This document shows, in pieces, positions 27,187 to 36,440 of a stretch of 64,000 bases of DNA. Numbering within the stretch: position 1 is the stretch's first letter; each line of letters begins with the position of its first letter. The notes beneath the pieces were generated by a model. The model was not told the origin of the DNA. It searched no databases and was given only the letters and a program-made list of their open reading frames with translations. The position numbers were made by a program, and so were the translations under genes. Source of the stretch: Terriglobus aquaticus (lineage in GTDB: Bacteria; Acidobacteriota; Terriglobia; Terriglobales; Acidobacteriaceae); assembly GCF_025685415.1 (NCBI RefSeq), contig NZ_JAGSYB010000001.1, positions 3,472,001 through 3,536,000 of the forward strand. Reading direction: 5' to 3'.

Positions 27187-28803
27187 CTAACGCTGCGCGG
27201 GCGCTGCGGCACTCTCTGGTCTGACTACCCGATACAGCACAAACACCTGGTGATCGGGGTCGGGCTGGATGCGGTACCGGGCTACCTCCCGCAGCGGAAC
27301 CAGCCGTTGCATCTCCGCGATCCGCTTCGCGTCCCACGACAGGTATCCGCCGTACCAGGCTGGCTTCTCCTGCGCCACGAGGGCGGGCAGGCCGCCGATC
27401 GGCCACTCCGGATTGGCGCCTTGCACACCCGTGAACAGCGCCACATCATCCGCCGAGGCCGCCAACAGCTTCGGTCTCGCCTCCTGCGGCGTATCGGCTC
27501 GCATCCGCGCGGCAATGTCCTGCGCCGCGCTCCACCACGTGTACTGCGGATGAGCCGCTATGCTGAGCGTCACCAGCAGCATCATCGCGAAAGCCGCTTC
27601 CAGCACCAGCATCGCCGCAGTGTGCGCCATCCGGAGCCGTAGCGTTGCCGTGCCGCGATGCGCCCGTCGAGCCAATGCATGCACGCCGAGCGCGATCGCC
27701 ATCATCATCGGCGCAACGCACGAGAGATAGTAGTGCGGCAGGAACCAGGTGTGCCAGCCGATCCAAGCAATGGGCAGAACCAGCGCCAGTACGGCGCTGC
27801 CGAACAGCGGCACTCGCCACAGCTCGCGCAGGTAGCGCAACGACGCGGCCAGCAACAGTAGCGTCAGCGCCCACAACAGGCCGCCCATCCACGTGGCATC
27901 GCCCACCGCGCGTGCCATCACCTGCAATAGGATGCGCCCATGCGCCTTGCCCGCGTTCACTGCGAACAGGTGGTGGAAGTCCGCGGCATAGTGCGGCCGC
28001 ACGAGCAGCAAGAAGTACAACGCCCACGCACCAAGCGCCACGCCCGCCGCAACGGCCACCGGCACCAGCGCTGAGCGATCGGCGACCGCTCGCCGCAGCG
28101 CACCATGCCACGCTGCCTCGGCCAACTCCGCATCGTCCTGCCGATGAATCCTCGCTGCCTGCCACAGCAGGTAAAGCACCGACGGTGCCAGCAGGACAGC
28201 CGTCGTCTTGGTCAACACGGTGGCCGTTAACACCAGGCCCACACCGCCACTGCGCAGCAGCGATCCGCGACGTGCTGTCGAACGTGGCCACGCCAGCCAC
28301 AACGCCAACAAAAACTCCAGGCTCACCAGCGACTCGGGAAGCGCGAGCCGGTTGAATCCGTAGCAGAACGGGTCGGCCAGTGTCAGCAGCACCGCAGCCA
28401 CCGCCAGCACGCGCCCAGTCAGCGGGCGCAGCAGCGCATACAGCAGCACATTGCTCGCACCAAACATCAGCACCGCCAGCACCCGCGCGCTCACCATGCC
28501 CACGCCGGTCAGAGCGAACCACGCGCGCAGCAGCAGCGGCCACACCGGCAGAGCTACGGCCGGATTGAACCCGTTCGGTGTGAACCACTGTCCCGTCTGC
28601 GCATGGTGCAACGCGGCCCCGCCGTACCAGCCCTCGTCCGTGTAGCGAGCCCAGTCCACCGCCGGCAACACACTTGGGTAGTCCGCGCGCAGGTGGACGA
28701 AGTACATCGCGTACAACAGCGCGCTCAGAACAAGCAGCACCGCAAATACGCCACGTTCCGTGGAGCGGTGCAGCGAGCCGAATCTATCGGTCGCCATCCG
28801 CAT
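27187..28803 (-). CDS. Polytopic membrane protein, GT39/ArnT-like (GT-C)
   Basis: 538 aa with about 11 hydrophobic segments. The first loop VDWARYTDEGWYGGAALHHA has the DE pair expected of lipid-sugar glycosyltransferases, followed by GFNPAVALPVWPLLLRAWF. The C-terminal third (QDIAARMRADTPQEARPKLL onward) is soluble. Its first 20 nt overlap the end of the preceding GT-C gene, so it is the third gene of a UbiA/GT-C/GT-C operon. Probable role: adding a sugar from a polyprenyl carrier to an envelope glycan or protein in the periplasm (inference). Confidence 0.72.
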   Translation of the reverse strand: MRMATDRFGSLHRSTERGVFAVLLVLSALLYAMYFVHLRADYPSVLPAVDWARYTDEGWYGGAALHHAQTGQWFTPNGFNPAVALPVWPLLLRAWFALTGVGMVSARVLAVLMFGASNVLLYALLRPLTGRVLAVAAVLLTLADPFCYGFNRLALPESLVSLEFLLALWLAWPRSTARRGSLLRSGGVGLVLTATVLTKTTAVLLAPSVLYLLWQAARIHRQDDAELAEAAWHGALRRAVADRSALVPVAVAAGVALGAWALYFLLLVRPHYAADFHHLFAVNAGKAHGRILLQVMARAVGDATWMGGLLWALTLLLLAASLRYLRELWRVPLFGSAVLALVLPIAWIGWHTWFLPHYYLSCVAPMMMAIALGVHALARRAHRGTATLRLRMAHTAAMLVLEAAFAMMLLVTLSIAAHPQYTWWSAAQDIAARMRADTPQEARPKLLAASADDVALFTGVQGANPEWPIGGLPALVAQEKPAWYGGYLSWDAKRIAEMQRLVPLREVARYRIQPDPDHQVFVLYRVVRPESAAAPAQR

Positions 28804-30367
28804 TCAACTCCATCAGGCTCGCGCCGGCGACATCACTCAATGCACGCACCGGGGTCGCACGCGCGCGCAGGTCGTCCCCGATCCACTCCCATCCGCTGTG
28901 ATAGTTCAGCAGGAGGGCATCCGGCTCGGCCAGCATCCGTGAATAGGACGCAATGTGCAATGGCGAGAACTGTTGCAGGTTCACTGCGGTCACGGCATTC
29001 GTGTTGTGCCGGAGCCACTTTACTTCGGTGGGCTCGTCATATAACAGCGTGATGCGCTGACGCACCAGCGGGTCCGGGGCGTAGTAGCCATCCAGGAAGA
29101 AGTCCCCCAACGACTGCGTGTAGAGCGGCTTGCCAGGATGCGAAGCCAGTTCATCATGCAGGGACGCCGGCACCGCCATCGCCGCCAAGATCGCATCACT
29201 CTTGCGCTGTTCCGCACGAATCTGGATCGCTCCCAGCGCAACCGCCAGCACAAGTAACGCAGAGATCGTTCCAAGGAAGAATCCGTTCGACCGCAACCGG
29301 CGCTCCAGCAGCAAAGCCAAGCTGACCGCAAACGGAATCAGCGCGGCGATCACGTACCGCACCTCCATCGTGTGCGTCACGAATTCGCCAAACAGGTAAC
29401 CAAAGAAGGGAAGCACCGCGAGCGCAAGCATGGCCGCCCAGAACGCCGGCTTCAAATCGCGCCCCATCCGCTCTTCGCCGGCAGGGTTTGAGCGCACATA
29501 CCGCACCGTCGCCCACACCAGCGCCAACGTTGCCACGGCCAGCATTGCCGCGCACACCTTTTGCGCCGGCAACGGCCACGTGTTGTAGCGCACGAACAGT
29601 TCGCGATACCCCTGCGACACGTTGTGCAGATTGACGGCGCTCGTGTAGTAGTGCCGCTGGTAGGGCGCCAGCGCCGCCTTGCCCGGCAGGATCAGCGCGA
29701 TGCTTGCCATGCCTGCAACCAGAGTTCCCACCACCGGCCAGTCGAACCGCCCACGGCGCAAGCTGCGCACCGCCTCGCCCGTACTCACCGGCAGCAGAAT
29801 CAGCAAGCCGAAGTAGTGACTCGTAATCGCCAGCGCAATGCTGAGCCACAGACCGAGCAGCGCCACGCCGCGCGGCCGGCCCTGCTCACCCCATTCCGCC
29901 GCCACCAGCCAGCACAGCACCGCTGCCGCATACAACCCCAGCAACAGACCGTAGGGACGGCCCTCCACCGCATAGCGGAAGCTCGCGGTACACAGCGGCA
30001 GGCTCATTGCGATCAGGCCCGCACGCCACCCTGCCAGCCGCCGCACCAGCAGAAACAGCGAGAGCTCCAGCAGCAAGAATCCAAACAGCGCAGGCAGCCG
30101 CAGTGCCATGCCGTTGCGTCCCGCAACGTCCATCGAAAGATGACTCAGCAGGTGATAGGTCGGCGGGTCCAGTGAAATGGGCGAGTGCATCTGCACCCGC
30201 AGCACACCGCCTAAAGTCTGAACCGAATCGCTGTAGAACGAGAGAAACTCGTCATTCCACATCAGCCGCGCATGCGACCACAGCAAGCCCAGCACGGCGG
30301 TCAGCAGCAGAACGCCAGCCGCTGCTGCCAGGCCACCGCGATTCCCTCGCGGATTCGCTTCGTTCAC
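28784..30367 (-). CDS. Polytopic membrane protein, GT39-like (GT-C)
   Basis: 527 aa from the GTG at 30367, which overlaps the UbiA stop (GTGA); the longer frame upstream lies over the UbiA gene. After helix 1 the loop reads LMWNDEFLSFYSDSVQTLGG, with the DE pair near the membrane as in dolichyl-phosphate-mannose-type transferases; GMALRLPALFGFLLLELSLF and FRYAVEGRPYGLLLGLYAAA are typical. About ten membrane segments and a soluble C-terminal region. Second gene of the UbiA/GT-C operon. Confidence 0.75.
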   Translation of the reverse strand: MNEANPRGNRGGLAAAAGVLLLTAVLGLLWSHARLMWNDEFLSFYSDSVQTLGGVLRVQMHSPISLDPPTYHLLSHLSMDVAGRNGMALRLPALFGFLLLELSLFLLVRRLAGWRAGLIAMSLPLCTASFRYAVEGRPYGLLLGLYAAAVLCWLVAAEWGEQGRPRGVALLGLWLSIALAITSHYFGLLILLPVSTGEAVRSLRRGRFDWPVVGTLVAGMASIALILPGKAALAPYQRHYYTSAVNLHNVSQGYRELFVRYNTWPLPAQKVCAAMLAVATLALVWATVRYVRSNPAGEERMGRDLKPAFWAAMLALAVLPFFGYLFGEFVTHTMEVRYVIAALIPFAVSLALLLERRLRSNGFFLGTISALLVLAVALGAIQIRAEQRKSDAILAAMAVPASLHDELASHPGKPLYTQSLGDFFLDGYYAPDPLVRQRITLLYDEPTEVKWLRHNTNAVTAVNLQQFSPLHIASYSRMLAEPDALLLNYHSGWEWIGDDLRARATPVRALSDVAGASLMELNADGDR

Positions 30368-31416
30368 TGCGCCGGCACCACTGGAGCAACGATCACGTTC
30401 CGTGCCGGCGCGGCCGGCACCACAATGGTCGTCGGTGCCGTGGTCGAGGGCAGTGTCGGCGCAAACACCTGTTCCACCCATGGCATACGCACAAACAGCA
30501 GCAATGCCATCACCAGCGTGGTCGCGATAAAGCTAGCCATCAGCATCGGTTCGCGGTATAGCTTCTCAGGATTTTGTACGGCGCTCTGCGGCTTGAACGC
30601 GATTTTCAGGTACATCGCCATGGTGAACGCCACCAGCGGAAATCCAAAGATCAGTTCAATGCGGTAGCGGATGATGAAACCGCCGAGGAACAGCATGGCG
30701 GTCGAGGCGTAGAACAGCACACTGACCAGCAGGCTTTCCGGCGTGTACCGCTGAAAGCTCTTACGGTAAGCGCCAGCAACGCTGCGGTCGCCAATCTCGT
30801 TCAGTTCGCTGAACCGTTTCAGCGCCATGAAGTAGCAGCCGATCATCCAGTACGCGACCAGCAGGCTCACCGGTGGCACCAGCACCGCCGTCACTGCGTA
30901 CCACCCCAGCAGCATGCGCAGCGGGTTATTCACGCTCTCCGTCAGCACGTCCAGGTACGGCACGTCTTTGGTGCGCACCGGCGGAAAGTTGTACAGGCAC
31001 CCCATGATCCACAGCACCAGCGCCATCAGCGCAAACATGCGGTTGATCGTCAGGCCGATGCCGACGCCCAGCAGCATCATGACGATCCACTGCACATAGG
31101 CAGCGCCGGTGTGGACGACCCCGCGCGCCGCGGGACGATTGCGCTTGATTGGGTGCAGCCGGTCAAAGGGCGCGTCCAGCACTTCGTTGATTACGTAGTT
31201 GCTGCACGCCACCAGCGTGATCGCCACAAACGCGACCACCAGTGTGACCAGCAGGTGCGGAGACCAAAGAGCCGGGTAGGTGCTGAGCGGGACGATCACG
31301 CCGGGCAGAACGAACAGGTTCTTGATGGAGTGATCGAGGCGCGCGATCTGCACATGCGCCTTCAGGCGTTCCGCCAGCGTGAACGACGGGGTTGGAGTCG
31401 CGGGAACCGTGCTCAA
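30364..31416 (-). CDS. UbiA-family prenyltransferase (decaprenyl-P phosphoribosyltransferase-like)
   Basis: 350 aa with eight to nine membrane helices. The first Mg/diphosphate motif is NYVINEVLDAPFDRLHP followed by IKRNRPAARG, closest in style to enzymes that put phosphoribose on polyprenyl phosphate (N-x-x-x-D plus the HPxKxxRP tail), rather than ubiquinone UbiA. The second motif is less canonical (KDVPYLDVLTESVNNPLRML). A proline/alanine-rich tail ends the protein. Leading two GT-C genes, it likely makes the lipid-linked sugar donor they use. The precise substrate is inference. Confidence 0.75.
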   Translation of the reverse strand: MSTVPATPTPSFTLAERLKAHVQIARLDHSIKNLFVLPGVIVPLSTYPALWSPHLLVTLVVAFVAITLVACSNYVINEVLDAPFDRLHPIKRNRPAARGVVHTGAAYVQWIVMMLLGVGIGLTINRMFALMALVLWIMGCLYNFPPVRTKDVPYLDVLTESVNNPLRMLLGWYAVTAVLVPPVSLLVAYWMIGCYFMALKRFSELNEIGDRSVAGAYRKSFQRYTPESLLVSVLFYASTAMLFLGGFIIRYRIELIFGFPLVAFTMAMYLKIAFKPQSAVQNPEKLYREPMLMASFIATTLVMALLLFVRMPWVEQVFAPTLPSTTAPTTIVVPAAPARNVIVAPVVPAQ

Positions 31417-31519
31417 CTCAGAATCCTTTGCGGCTGCAGTTGTGGGGTTTCAACGTCTCAGTCTAGCAAAGAGGACAATTGTCGACGTCACAGTTCCGTC
31501 AATCCCCAGTTGTCCGCAA

Positions 31520-31556
31520 ACAAAGAACCCCACGGCGACTGCAACGCCGTGGGGTT
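31520..31556 (-). terminator. Intrinsic terminator after the FucP-type transporter
   Basis: AACCCCACGGCG and CGCCGTGGGGTT (31526-31537/31545-31556) form a 12-bp perfect stem. On the minus strand it is followed by CTTTGTTTGC, fitting the transporter ending at 31586; it also insulates the UbiA promoter. Confidence 0.8.
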
Positions 31557-31585
31557 CCGTATGAGCGTGATCAGGGAAGCGGAGC

Positions 31586-32911
31586 CTACAACGGCTCCAC
31601 CGGCCCGCCCGCACGCGGGTCGGTCACCACCACGCGGCGCGCGGCCGCAAAGCCAAATACCGCGATGAACACGTAGCACAGTGCCGGGATCACGAACGCA
31701 TGCTGGTACCCGATGCGGTCCGCCAGCTTGCCATAGATCCACGGCAGGATCGCCCCACCCACAATCGCCTGCACCATCAGGCTCGATCCCTTGCTGGTCA
31801 GGTCGCCCAGCCCAGCCAGGCCCAGTGTAAAGATGCTGGGGAACATGATGCTGTTGAATAGGCCCACCGCCAGGATGCTCCACATGGCAACGGAGCCGGT
31901 CGTCGTCATGCTGGTCAGCACCAGCACCAACGCGATCACTGCAAACAGACCCAGCAGCAAGCCCGTGCGCACCTTAGTCAGGATCGCTGAACCGAGGAAC
32001 CGGCCCACCATGGCGCCGCCCCAGTAGTACGCGACCAGCTTGCCCGCGGTCTGCGCAGACAGGCCGCCCAACTCGGGCCGGCCAAAGTAGCCGATCAGGA
32101 AGCTGCCGATGCTCACCTCAGCACCCACGTACAGGAAGATTCCCACTGCTCCCAGCAGCAGCCATTTCTCCTGCCAAATGCTTCCGCCGAATCCAGCGAT
32201 CGGCCGGTAGTCCACCGTCAGATTCTGGCGGCGCTCCAGCCGGATCGCTGCCAGCGCAACCGCTAGCACCACCAGCAGACCGGCGATCACCAGGTACGGC
32301 ATCGTCACGGTGGAGGCCTGCTGCGTCTGGTAGGCGCCGCGAGCCGCCGGAGACAGTGCCTGGAACTGTGCGGTCGTCAGCTCTGCCGCCGCGCCCAGGA
32401 TCAGGATGGAGCCCAGGTAGGGCGCAACCGTCGTTCCCAGCGAGTTGAACGCCTGCGACAGGTTCAATCGGCTGCTCGCTGTGCCCACCGGTCCGATGCT
32501 GGCAACGTACGGATTCGCGGAAACCTGCAGCATGGTGATGCCCGCCGCCAGCACCACCATGGCGCCCAGAAACAGCGGGTACGAAATGCTGCGGGCGGCC
32601 GGGATAAACAGCAGCGCACCTACCGCGGCCACCAGCAGGCCGATCACCATCGTCTGCTTATAGCCGCGGTGCTCCACCAGCTTGCCCGCGGGCAGTGCGA
32701 AGAGGAAGTATGCCCCGAAGAATGCCGTTTGGATCAGCGCCGCTTCCGCGTTGCTCAACGAAAAAATCGACTTCAGGTGCGGCACCAGAATGTCGTTCAG
32801 CGCGGTGAGGAAACCCCACATAAAGAACAGAACGGTAGCCACCGACATCGCGCGGTAGTCGGTCTTTGCCTGCCCGGGAGCATACGCGGTACTTGCCGCA
32901 GAAATGGCCAT
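31586..32911 (-). CDS. Sugar MFS transporter, FucP/GluP type
   Basis: 441 aa from ATG 32911 (GAGG upstream), 12 membrane helices. LFFMWGFLTALNDILVPHLK and the loop ALPAGKLVEHRGYKQTMVIG are hallmark segments of the L-fucose/glucose/galactose:H+ symporter family; LQVSANPYVASIGP is the conserved middle region. It imports a hexose or deoxyhexose with a proton. Which sugar is not decided by sequence. Divergent from the GT2 gene and followed by its own terminator. Confidence 0.88.
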   Translation of the reverse strand: MAISAASTAYAPGQAKTDYRAMSVATVLFFMWGFLTALNDILVPHLKSIFSLSNAEAALIQTAFFGAYFLFALPAGKLVEHRGYKQTMVIGLLVAAVGALLFIPAARSISYPLFLGAMVVLAAGITMLQVSANPYVASIGPVGTASSRLNLSQAFNSLGTTVAPYLGSILILGAAAELTTAQFQALSPAARGAYQTQQASTVTMPYLVIAGLLVVLAVALAAIRLERRQNLTVDYRPIAGFGGSIWQEKWLLLGAVGIFLYVGAEVSIGSFLIGYFGRPELGGLSAQTAGKLVAYYWGGAMVGRFLGSAILTKVRTGLLLGLFAVIALVLVLTSMTTTGSVAMWSILAVGLFNSIMFPSIFTLGLAGLGDLTSKGSSLMVQAIVGGAILPWIYGKLADRIGYQHAFVIPALCYVFIAVFGFAAARRVVVTDPRAGGPVEPL

Positions 32912-33023
32912 GGTCAACTTGCCTCGAAATCAAAAGAAATGCAGCCTTTCGAGAGTAAACCGTTCCCACTCACAACGTCACCACTCGGCCTTCTCTCTCG
33001 TTCGTGTCGGTACACTGGCTGCA

Positions 33024-33989
33024 GTGCCGACTGTCTCTGTCATCGCGACTGTACTCAACGAATCCGAAACCATCGGCGGCCTGCTCGCGTCCATGCAGAT
33101 GCAGACCCTGGCCCCCGACGACATCGTCATCGTCGACGGTGGTTCCACCGACGGAACCTGGGAGCAGCTGGTCGCAGCGCAGGCAACAATGCCGAATCTG
33201 CTCCCCATTCGCGATGAGACCTGCAACCGCAAGCACGTCATCGGCCCCATCGCCCGCGGCCGCAACGTCGCCATCACCAGCGCCCGCGGCGATCTGATCG
33301 CCTGTGCCGACGCCGGCTGCCTGTACGACTCCACCTGGGTCGACCACATCACAGCGCCTTTGCGATCCGGCACCGCCGATTACACGCTGGGCGGCTCCCG
33401 CCTCGACCTCGCGCAAAGCACTGTATGGGACATCGCCTCTGCTCCCTTCCTCGGCGTGAAGCTCGCACCCACGGAGCCCAGCAAATCCTGCGCGGCGCGC
33501 TCGGTCGCCTTTACCCGCTCCGCCTGGGCACGCGTCGGCGGCTTCCCAGAATCGCTCTTTCACGCCGACGACGTCCTCTTCGACCAGCAGATGCGGGCGG
33601 TCGCGCGCACCGTGCCGGCGGACAACGCCAAGGCCATCTACATTCCGCACCACACCTTCTCGACCGCCGTATGGCAGGTCAGCAGTTACAGCCGCGGCGA
33701 CGGCATCGCCGGCCTGCGCTTCGCGCGGCTCATGCGCAACGTCCTCCGCTGCGTTGCAGAGGTCGCCGCGCTCGCTCTGCTGCCACTCACCATCTGGCCG
33801 TTTCTGTTGGTGCTCGCTCTGGAGATTTACTTCGCCTATCGCCTGGATTGGAAGCACGTGCGCAGTCTCGGCCCACGCGTGCTCCTGGCGCGCCTCGCTT
33901 TTTCGCTGGTCGTGCCGTGGGTGGTCGCGATCAACCAAGTGCGTGGTGCCCTACGCAAGCAGTACCAGACCAATCGGCAGAACGCCTGA
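33024..33989 (+). CDS. Glycosyltransferase family 2
   Basis: About 321 aa from GTG 33024; the frame is open from 32904 but the extra N-terminus is non-conserved and overlaps the divergent transporter start. [20 protein letters not shown] and [18 protein letters not shown] are the GT2 nucleotide-binding signatures; [15 protein letters not shown] supplies a DAG variant of the DxD motif; [16 protein letters not shown] is the acceptor region. Hydrophobic C-terminal segments suggest membrane association. Five nt separate it from the FAD oxidoreductase gene, so the pair is co-transcribed. Confidence 0.85.
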   Translation: MPTVSVIATVLNESETIGGLLASMQMQTLAPDDIVIVDGGSTDGTWEQLVAAQATMPNLLPIRDETCNRKHVIGPIARGRNVAITSARGDLIACADAGCLYDSTWVDHITAPLRSGTADYTLGGSRLDLAQSTVWDIASAPFLGVKLAPTEPSKSCAARSVAFTRSAWARVGGFPESLFHADDVLFDQQMRAVARTVPADNAKAIYIPHHTFSTAVWQVSSYSRGDGIAGLRFARLMRNVLRCVAEVAALALLPLTIWPFLLVLALEIYFAYRLDWKHVRSLGPRVLLARLAFSLVVPWVVAINQVRGALRKQYQTNRQNA

Positions 33990-33994
33990 GTCCC

Positions 33995-35569
33995 GTGGCT
34001 TCATCGCAGCGCGCCGACGACGCGCACCGCCGCACCGCCGTCATCATCGGCGCCGGTCCTGCAGGTTTGACCGCCGCTCTGGAACTGCTTCGCCGCACAG
34101 ACATTCAACCAGTCGTCCTCGAAGCCAGCCACGCAATCGGCGGCCTTTCCCGCACCGTCGAATACAAGGGCAACCGCATCGACATCGGCGGCCACCGCTT
34201 CTTCTCGCGCAGTGAACGCGTGAACCAGTGGTGGCAGCAACTGCTGCCGTTGCAAACGCAGGCCGGTGCAGACACTAGTTCGATCGACCCTGTTTCTGCT
34301 TGCGAAACCGACCGGCGTGACGTCCTCCTGGTGCGCCCGCGCCAGAGCCGCATCTATTTCGCCCGTAAGTTCTTCGACTACCCGCTCGCACTCAACGCAA
34401 ACACGCTGCGCGGCCTGGGCTTCTGGCGCACCCTGCGCATTGCCGCCAGCTACCTGCGCGTTCGTCTGCGTCCAAACCGCCCCGAGCGCAACCTGGAAGA
34501 CTTCTTCATCAACCGTTTCGGTCGAGAGCTCTACCAGACCTTCTTCCAGAGCTACACCGAAAAGCTGTGGGGCACGCCCTGCGCCGACATCAGCGCCGAC
34601 TGGGGCGCGCAACGTATCCGCGGCCTGTCGCTACTCGCCGCCGTGCGCAACTGCATCCCGGGCCTCGGCGGCGCGAAGCCGAAGACCCGAGCATCACAAG
34701 CGTGCAGCCCAGCCCGCGAAACCTCGTTGATCGACCAGTTCCTCTATCCCAGACTCGGCCCCGGCCATATGTGGCAACGCGCCGGAGACGAGATCCTCGC
34801 CCTCGGCGGCACGATCCACCACGGCACCACGGTCCATCGCCTCTGCGTCCATCGCGACCGCATTCAGGGCGTGGAAGCAGCACAAGCGAACGGCGGAACC
34901 ATGGCTTTCCGCGCTGACTTCGTGTTCAGCACCATGCCCATTCCGCAGCTGATCGACTCGCTCAGCGAGCCCGCCCCGGCCAACGTGCGGGCCATCGCAG
35001 AAGGCCTTCAGTTCCGCGACTTCCTCACCGTCGGCGTGCTCGTGCAAAAGCTCGCACTCACCGAATCCGACGGCTCGCCTCTGCGCGACAACTGGATCTA
35101 CATCCAGGAACCCGGCGTCCGCATGACGCGCCTGCAGATCTTCAACAACTGGTCGCCCGACATGGTCGCGAACGAAGACACCGCCTGGCTCGGCCTCGAA
35201 TATGTCTGCAGCGAGGGCGACGATCTATGGAGCATGCCCGACGCGGCCCTGCAGACCTTCGCCGCGCGCGAACTTGAGAGCATCGGCGTGATTCAGGCTG
35301 GCAGTGTTCTGGACGCCTGCGTCGTGCGCGCACCCAAGGCCTACCCTGCCTACTTCGGCACCTACGAAGGCTTCGGCGAAGTCCGCGACTACCTTGCGCA
35401 CTTCTGCAATCTCTTTCCCATCGGCCGTAACGGCCAGCATCGCTACAACAACCAGGACCACAGCATGCTGACCGCGATGCTCGCCGTCGACCAGATCGTC
35501 AGCGGCACCTTTGACCCAGCCGCGCTCTGGTCCGTGAACGCAGAGCAGGCCTACCACGAATCCAGATAG
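33995..35569 (+). CDS. FAD-dependent oxidoreductase, UDP-galactopyranose mutase/PPO-like
   Basis: 524 aa from GTG 33995. The dinucleotide motif [20 protein letters not shown] is followed by [20 protein letters not shown] and [19 protein letters not shown], an arrangement seen in amine-oxidase/UGM-like flavoproteins acting in polysaccharide pathways. The C-terminal FAD contact is [20 protein letters not shown]. The real start lies just after the GT2 stop; the long open frame from 33425 runs over GT2 in another frame and is not used. Likely modifies a sugar nucleotide or lipid-linked sugar; the exact reaction is unknown. Confidence 0.8.
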   Translation: MASSQRADDAHRRTAVIIGAGPAGLTAALELLRRTDIQPVVLEASHAIGGLSRTVEYKGNRIDIGGHRFFSRSERVNQWWQQLLPLQTQAGADTSSIDPVSACETDRRDVLLVRPRQSRIYFARKFFDYPLALNANTLRGLGFWRTLRIAASYLRVRLRPNRPERNLEDFFINRFGRELYQTFFQSYTEKLWGTPCADISADWGAQRIRGLSLLAAVRNCIPGLGGAKPKTRASQACSPARETSLIDQFLYPRLGPGHMWQRAGDEILALGGTIHHGTTVHRLCVHRDRIQGVEAAQANGGTMAFRADFVFSTMPIPQLIDSLSEPAPANVRAIAEGLQFRDFLTVGVLVQKLALTESDGSPLRDNWIYIQEPGVRMTRLQIFNNWSPDMVANEDTAWLGLEYVCSEGDDLWSMPDAALQTFAARELESIGVIQAGSVLDACVVRAPKAYPAYFGTYEGFGEVRDYLAHFCNLFPIGRNGQHRYNNQDHSMLTAMLAVDQIVSGTFDPAALWSVNAEQAYHESR

Positions 35570-35596
35570 GCCCGCCCCACCGCGTGCGGCTGCGCT

Positions 35597-36361
35597 CTAC
35601 TTCCGGAAGTCCAGGTATCCCCACTGCTCCGGCACGTGCATGTTCACTACGCCCTGCGGCGACCACACCCAGTTCTCCTCGTGCTCGTGACCGGGCAGCC
35701 ATTCCACGCGGCTGAAGTTGATGCGCCACGTCGTCCCGTTCCCCGGCAACGTCACCTGCTGCCGCGACGCAAACGAGTTCAGCGGCAGCGCGATCTCCAG
35801 CGTCCATCCGCGGTCCGTATCGTCCGGCTGGTTCAGCGTGCCGTTCACATGCACGGCGCTCTTCAAACCCGTTGCCTCCCAGCTATTGTCGGCCTTGCCG
35901 CCAAACCGGTACGGCTTGTTCAGGAACAGGTCCCACGTCGTGTTCAGCGCATTCATCTCGAACTCGTAATACGACTCGCCATCGACCACGGGCTTGATGA
36001 AGAACTCGAAGTCGTCGTCGTGAAAGATGACGGAGTCATGCTCCGTCAGCTTCGCGTGTACGTTCGGCTCTTCCAGTTCAGCGGCAATGTACAGGTTCTT
36101 GTCGTCCCACAGCATCTTCACGCGCGTCTTGTACTTCGGCGTTGGCGCGGAGCCGCCTAAGATGTCCACGAAGTCGCTGGTCCACTCGGCCTTGCTCCAG
36201 GCAGGGTCGTCCAACCTGCCATCCATGGCAGGCGGCGTGCTCACATGATGCACCGCGTAGTGCAGTGGCGGCGGCACCTGCCGAGTCTCCTGTGCCATCG
36301 CTACCGGCGTCACGCTCATCGGCCCAACCAGCGCAAGCGCGCCCAACGTAATCCGATTCAT
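35597..36361 (-). CDS. Secreted carbohydrate-binding protein, CBM9-like
   Basis: 254 aa from ATG 36361 with GAGGAG upstream. A signal peptide (NRITLGALALVGPMSVTPVA) is followed by one CBM9-like beta-sandwich covering the whole mature protein: MDGRLDDPAWSKAEWTSDFV, MLWDDKNLYIAAELEEPNVH, FHDDDFEFFIKPVVDGESYY, WTLEIALPLNSF. There is no catalytic domain. It lies 79 nt after GH35 on the same strand and is probably co-transcribed, helping capture or recognise galactose-rich glycans. Confidence 0.82.
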   Translation of the reverse strand: MNRITLGALALVGPMSVTPVAMAQETRQVPPPLHYAVHHVSTPPAMDGRLDDPAWSKAEWTSDFVDILGGSAPTPKYKTRVKMLWDDKNLYIAAELEEPNVHAKLTEHDSVIFHDDDFEFFIKPVVDGESYYEFEMNALNTTWDLFLNKPYRFGGKADNSWEATGLKSAVHVNGTLNQPDDTDRGWTLEIALPLNSFASRQQVTLPGNGTTWRINFSRVEWLPGHEHEENWVWSPQGVVNMHVPEQWGYLDFRK

Positions 36362-36440
36362 CTGTCTCCTCAACTTCGCCAAACCCGTTCGTCAACCCTG
36401 CCGCTCTGAGTACCCACCACTCCAGCGGAGCCTACGCGCC

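Noticed and set aside
33425-33994. Long N-terminal extension of the FAD oxidoreductase
   Set aside because: It overlaps the GT2 gene in another frame and is Arg-rich; the dinucleotide motif begins soon after GTG 33995.
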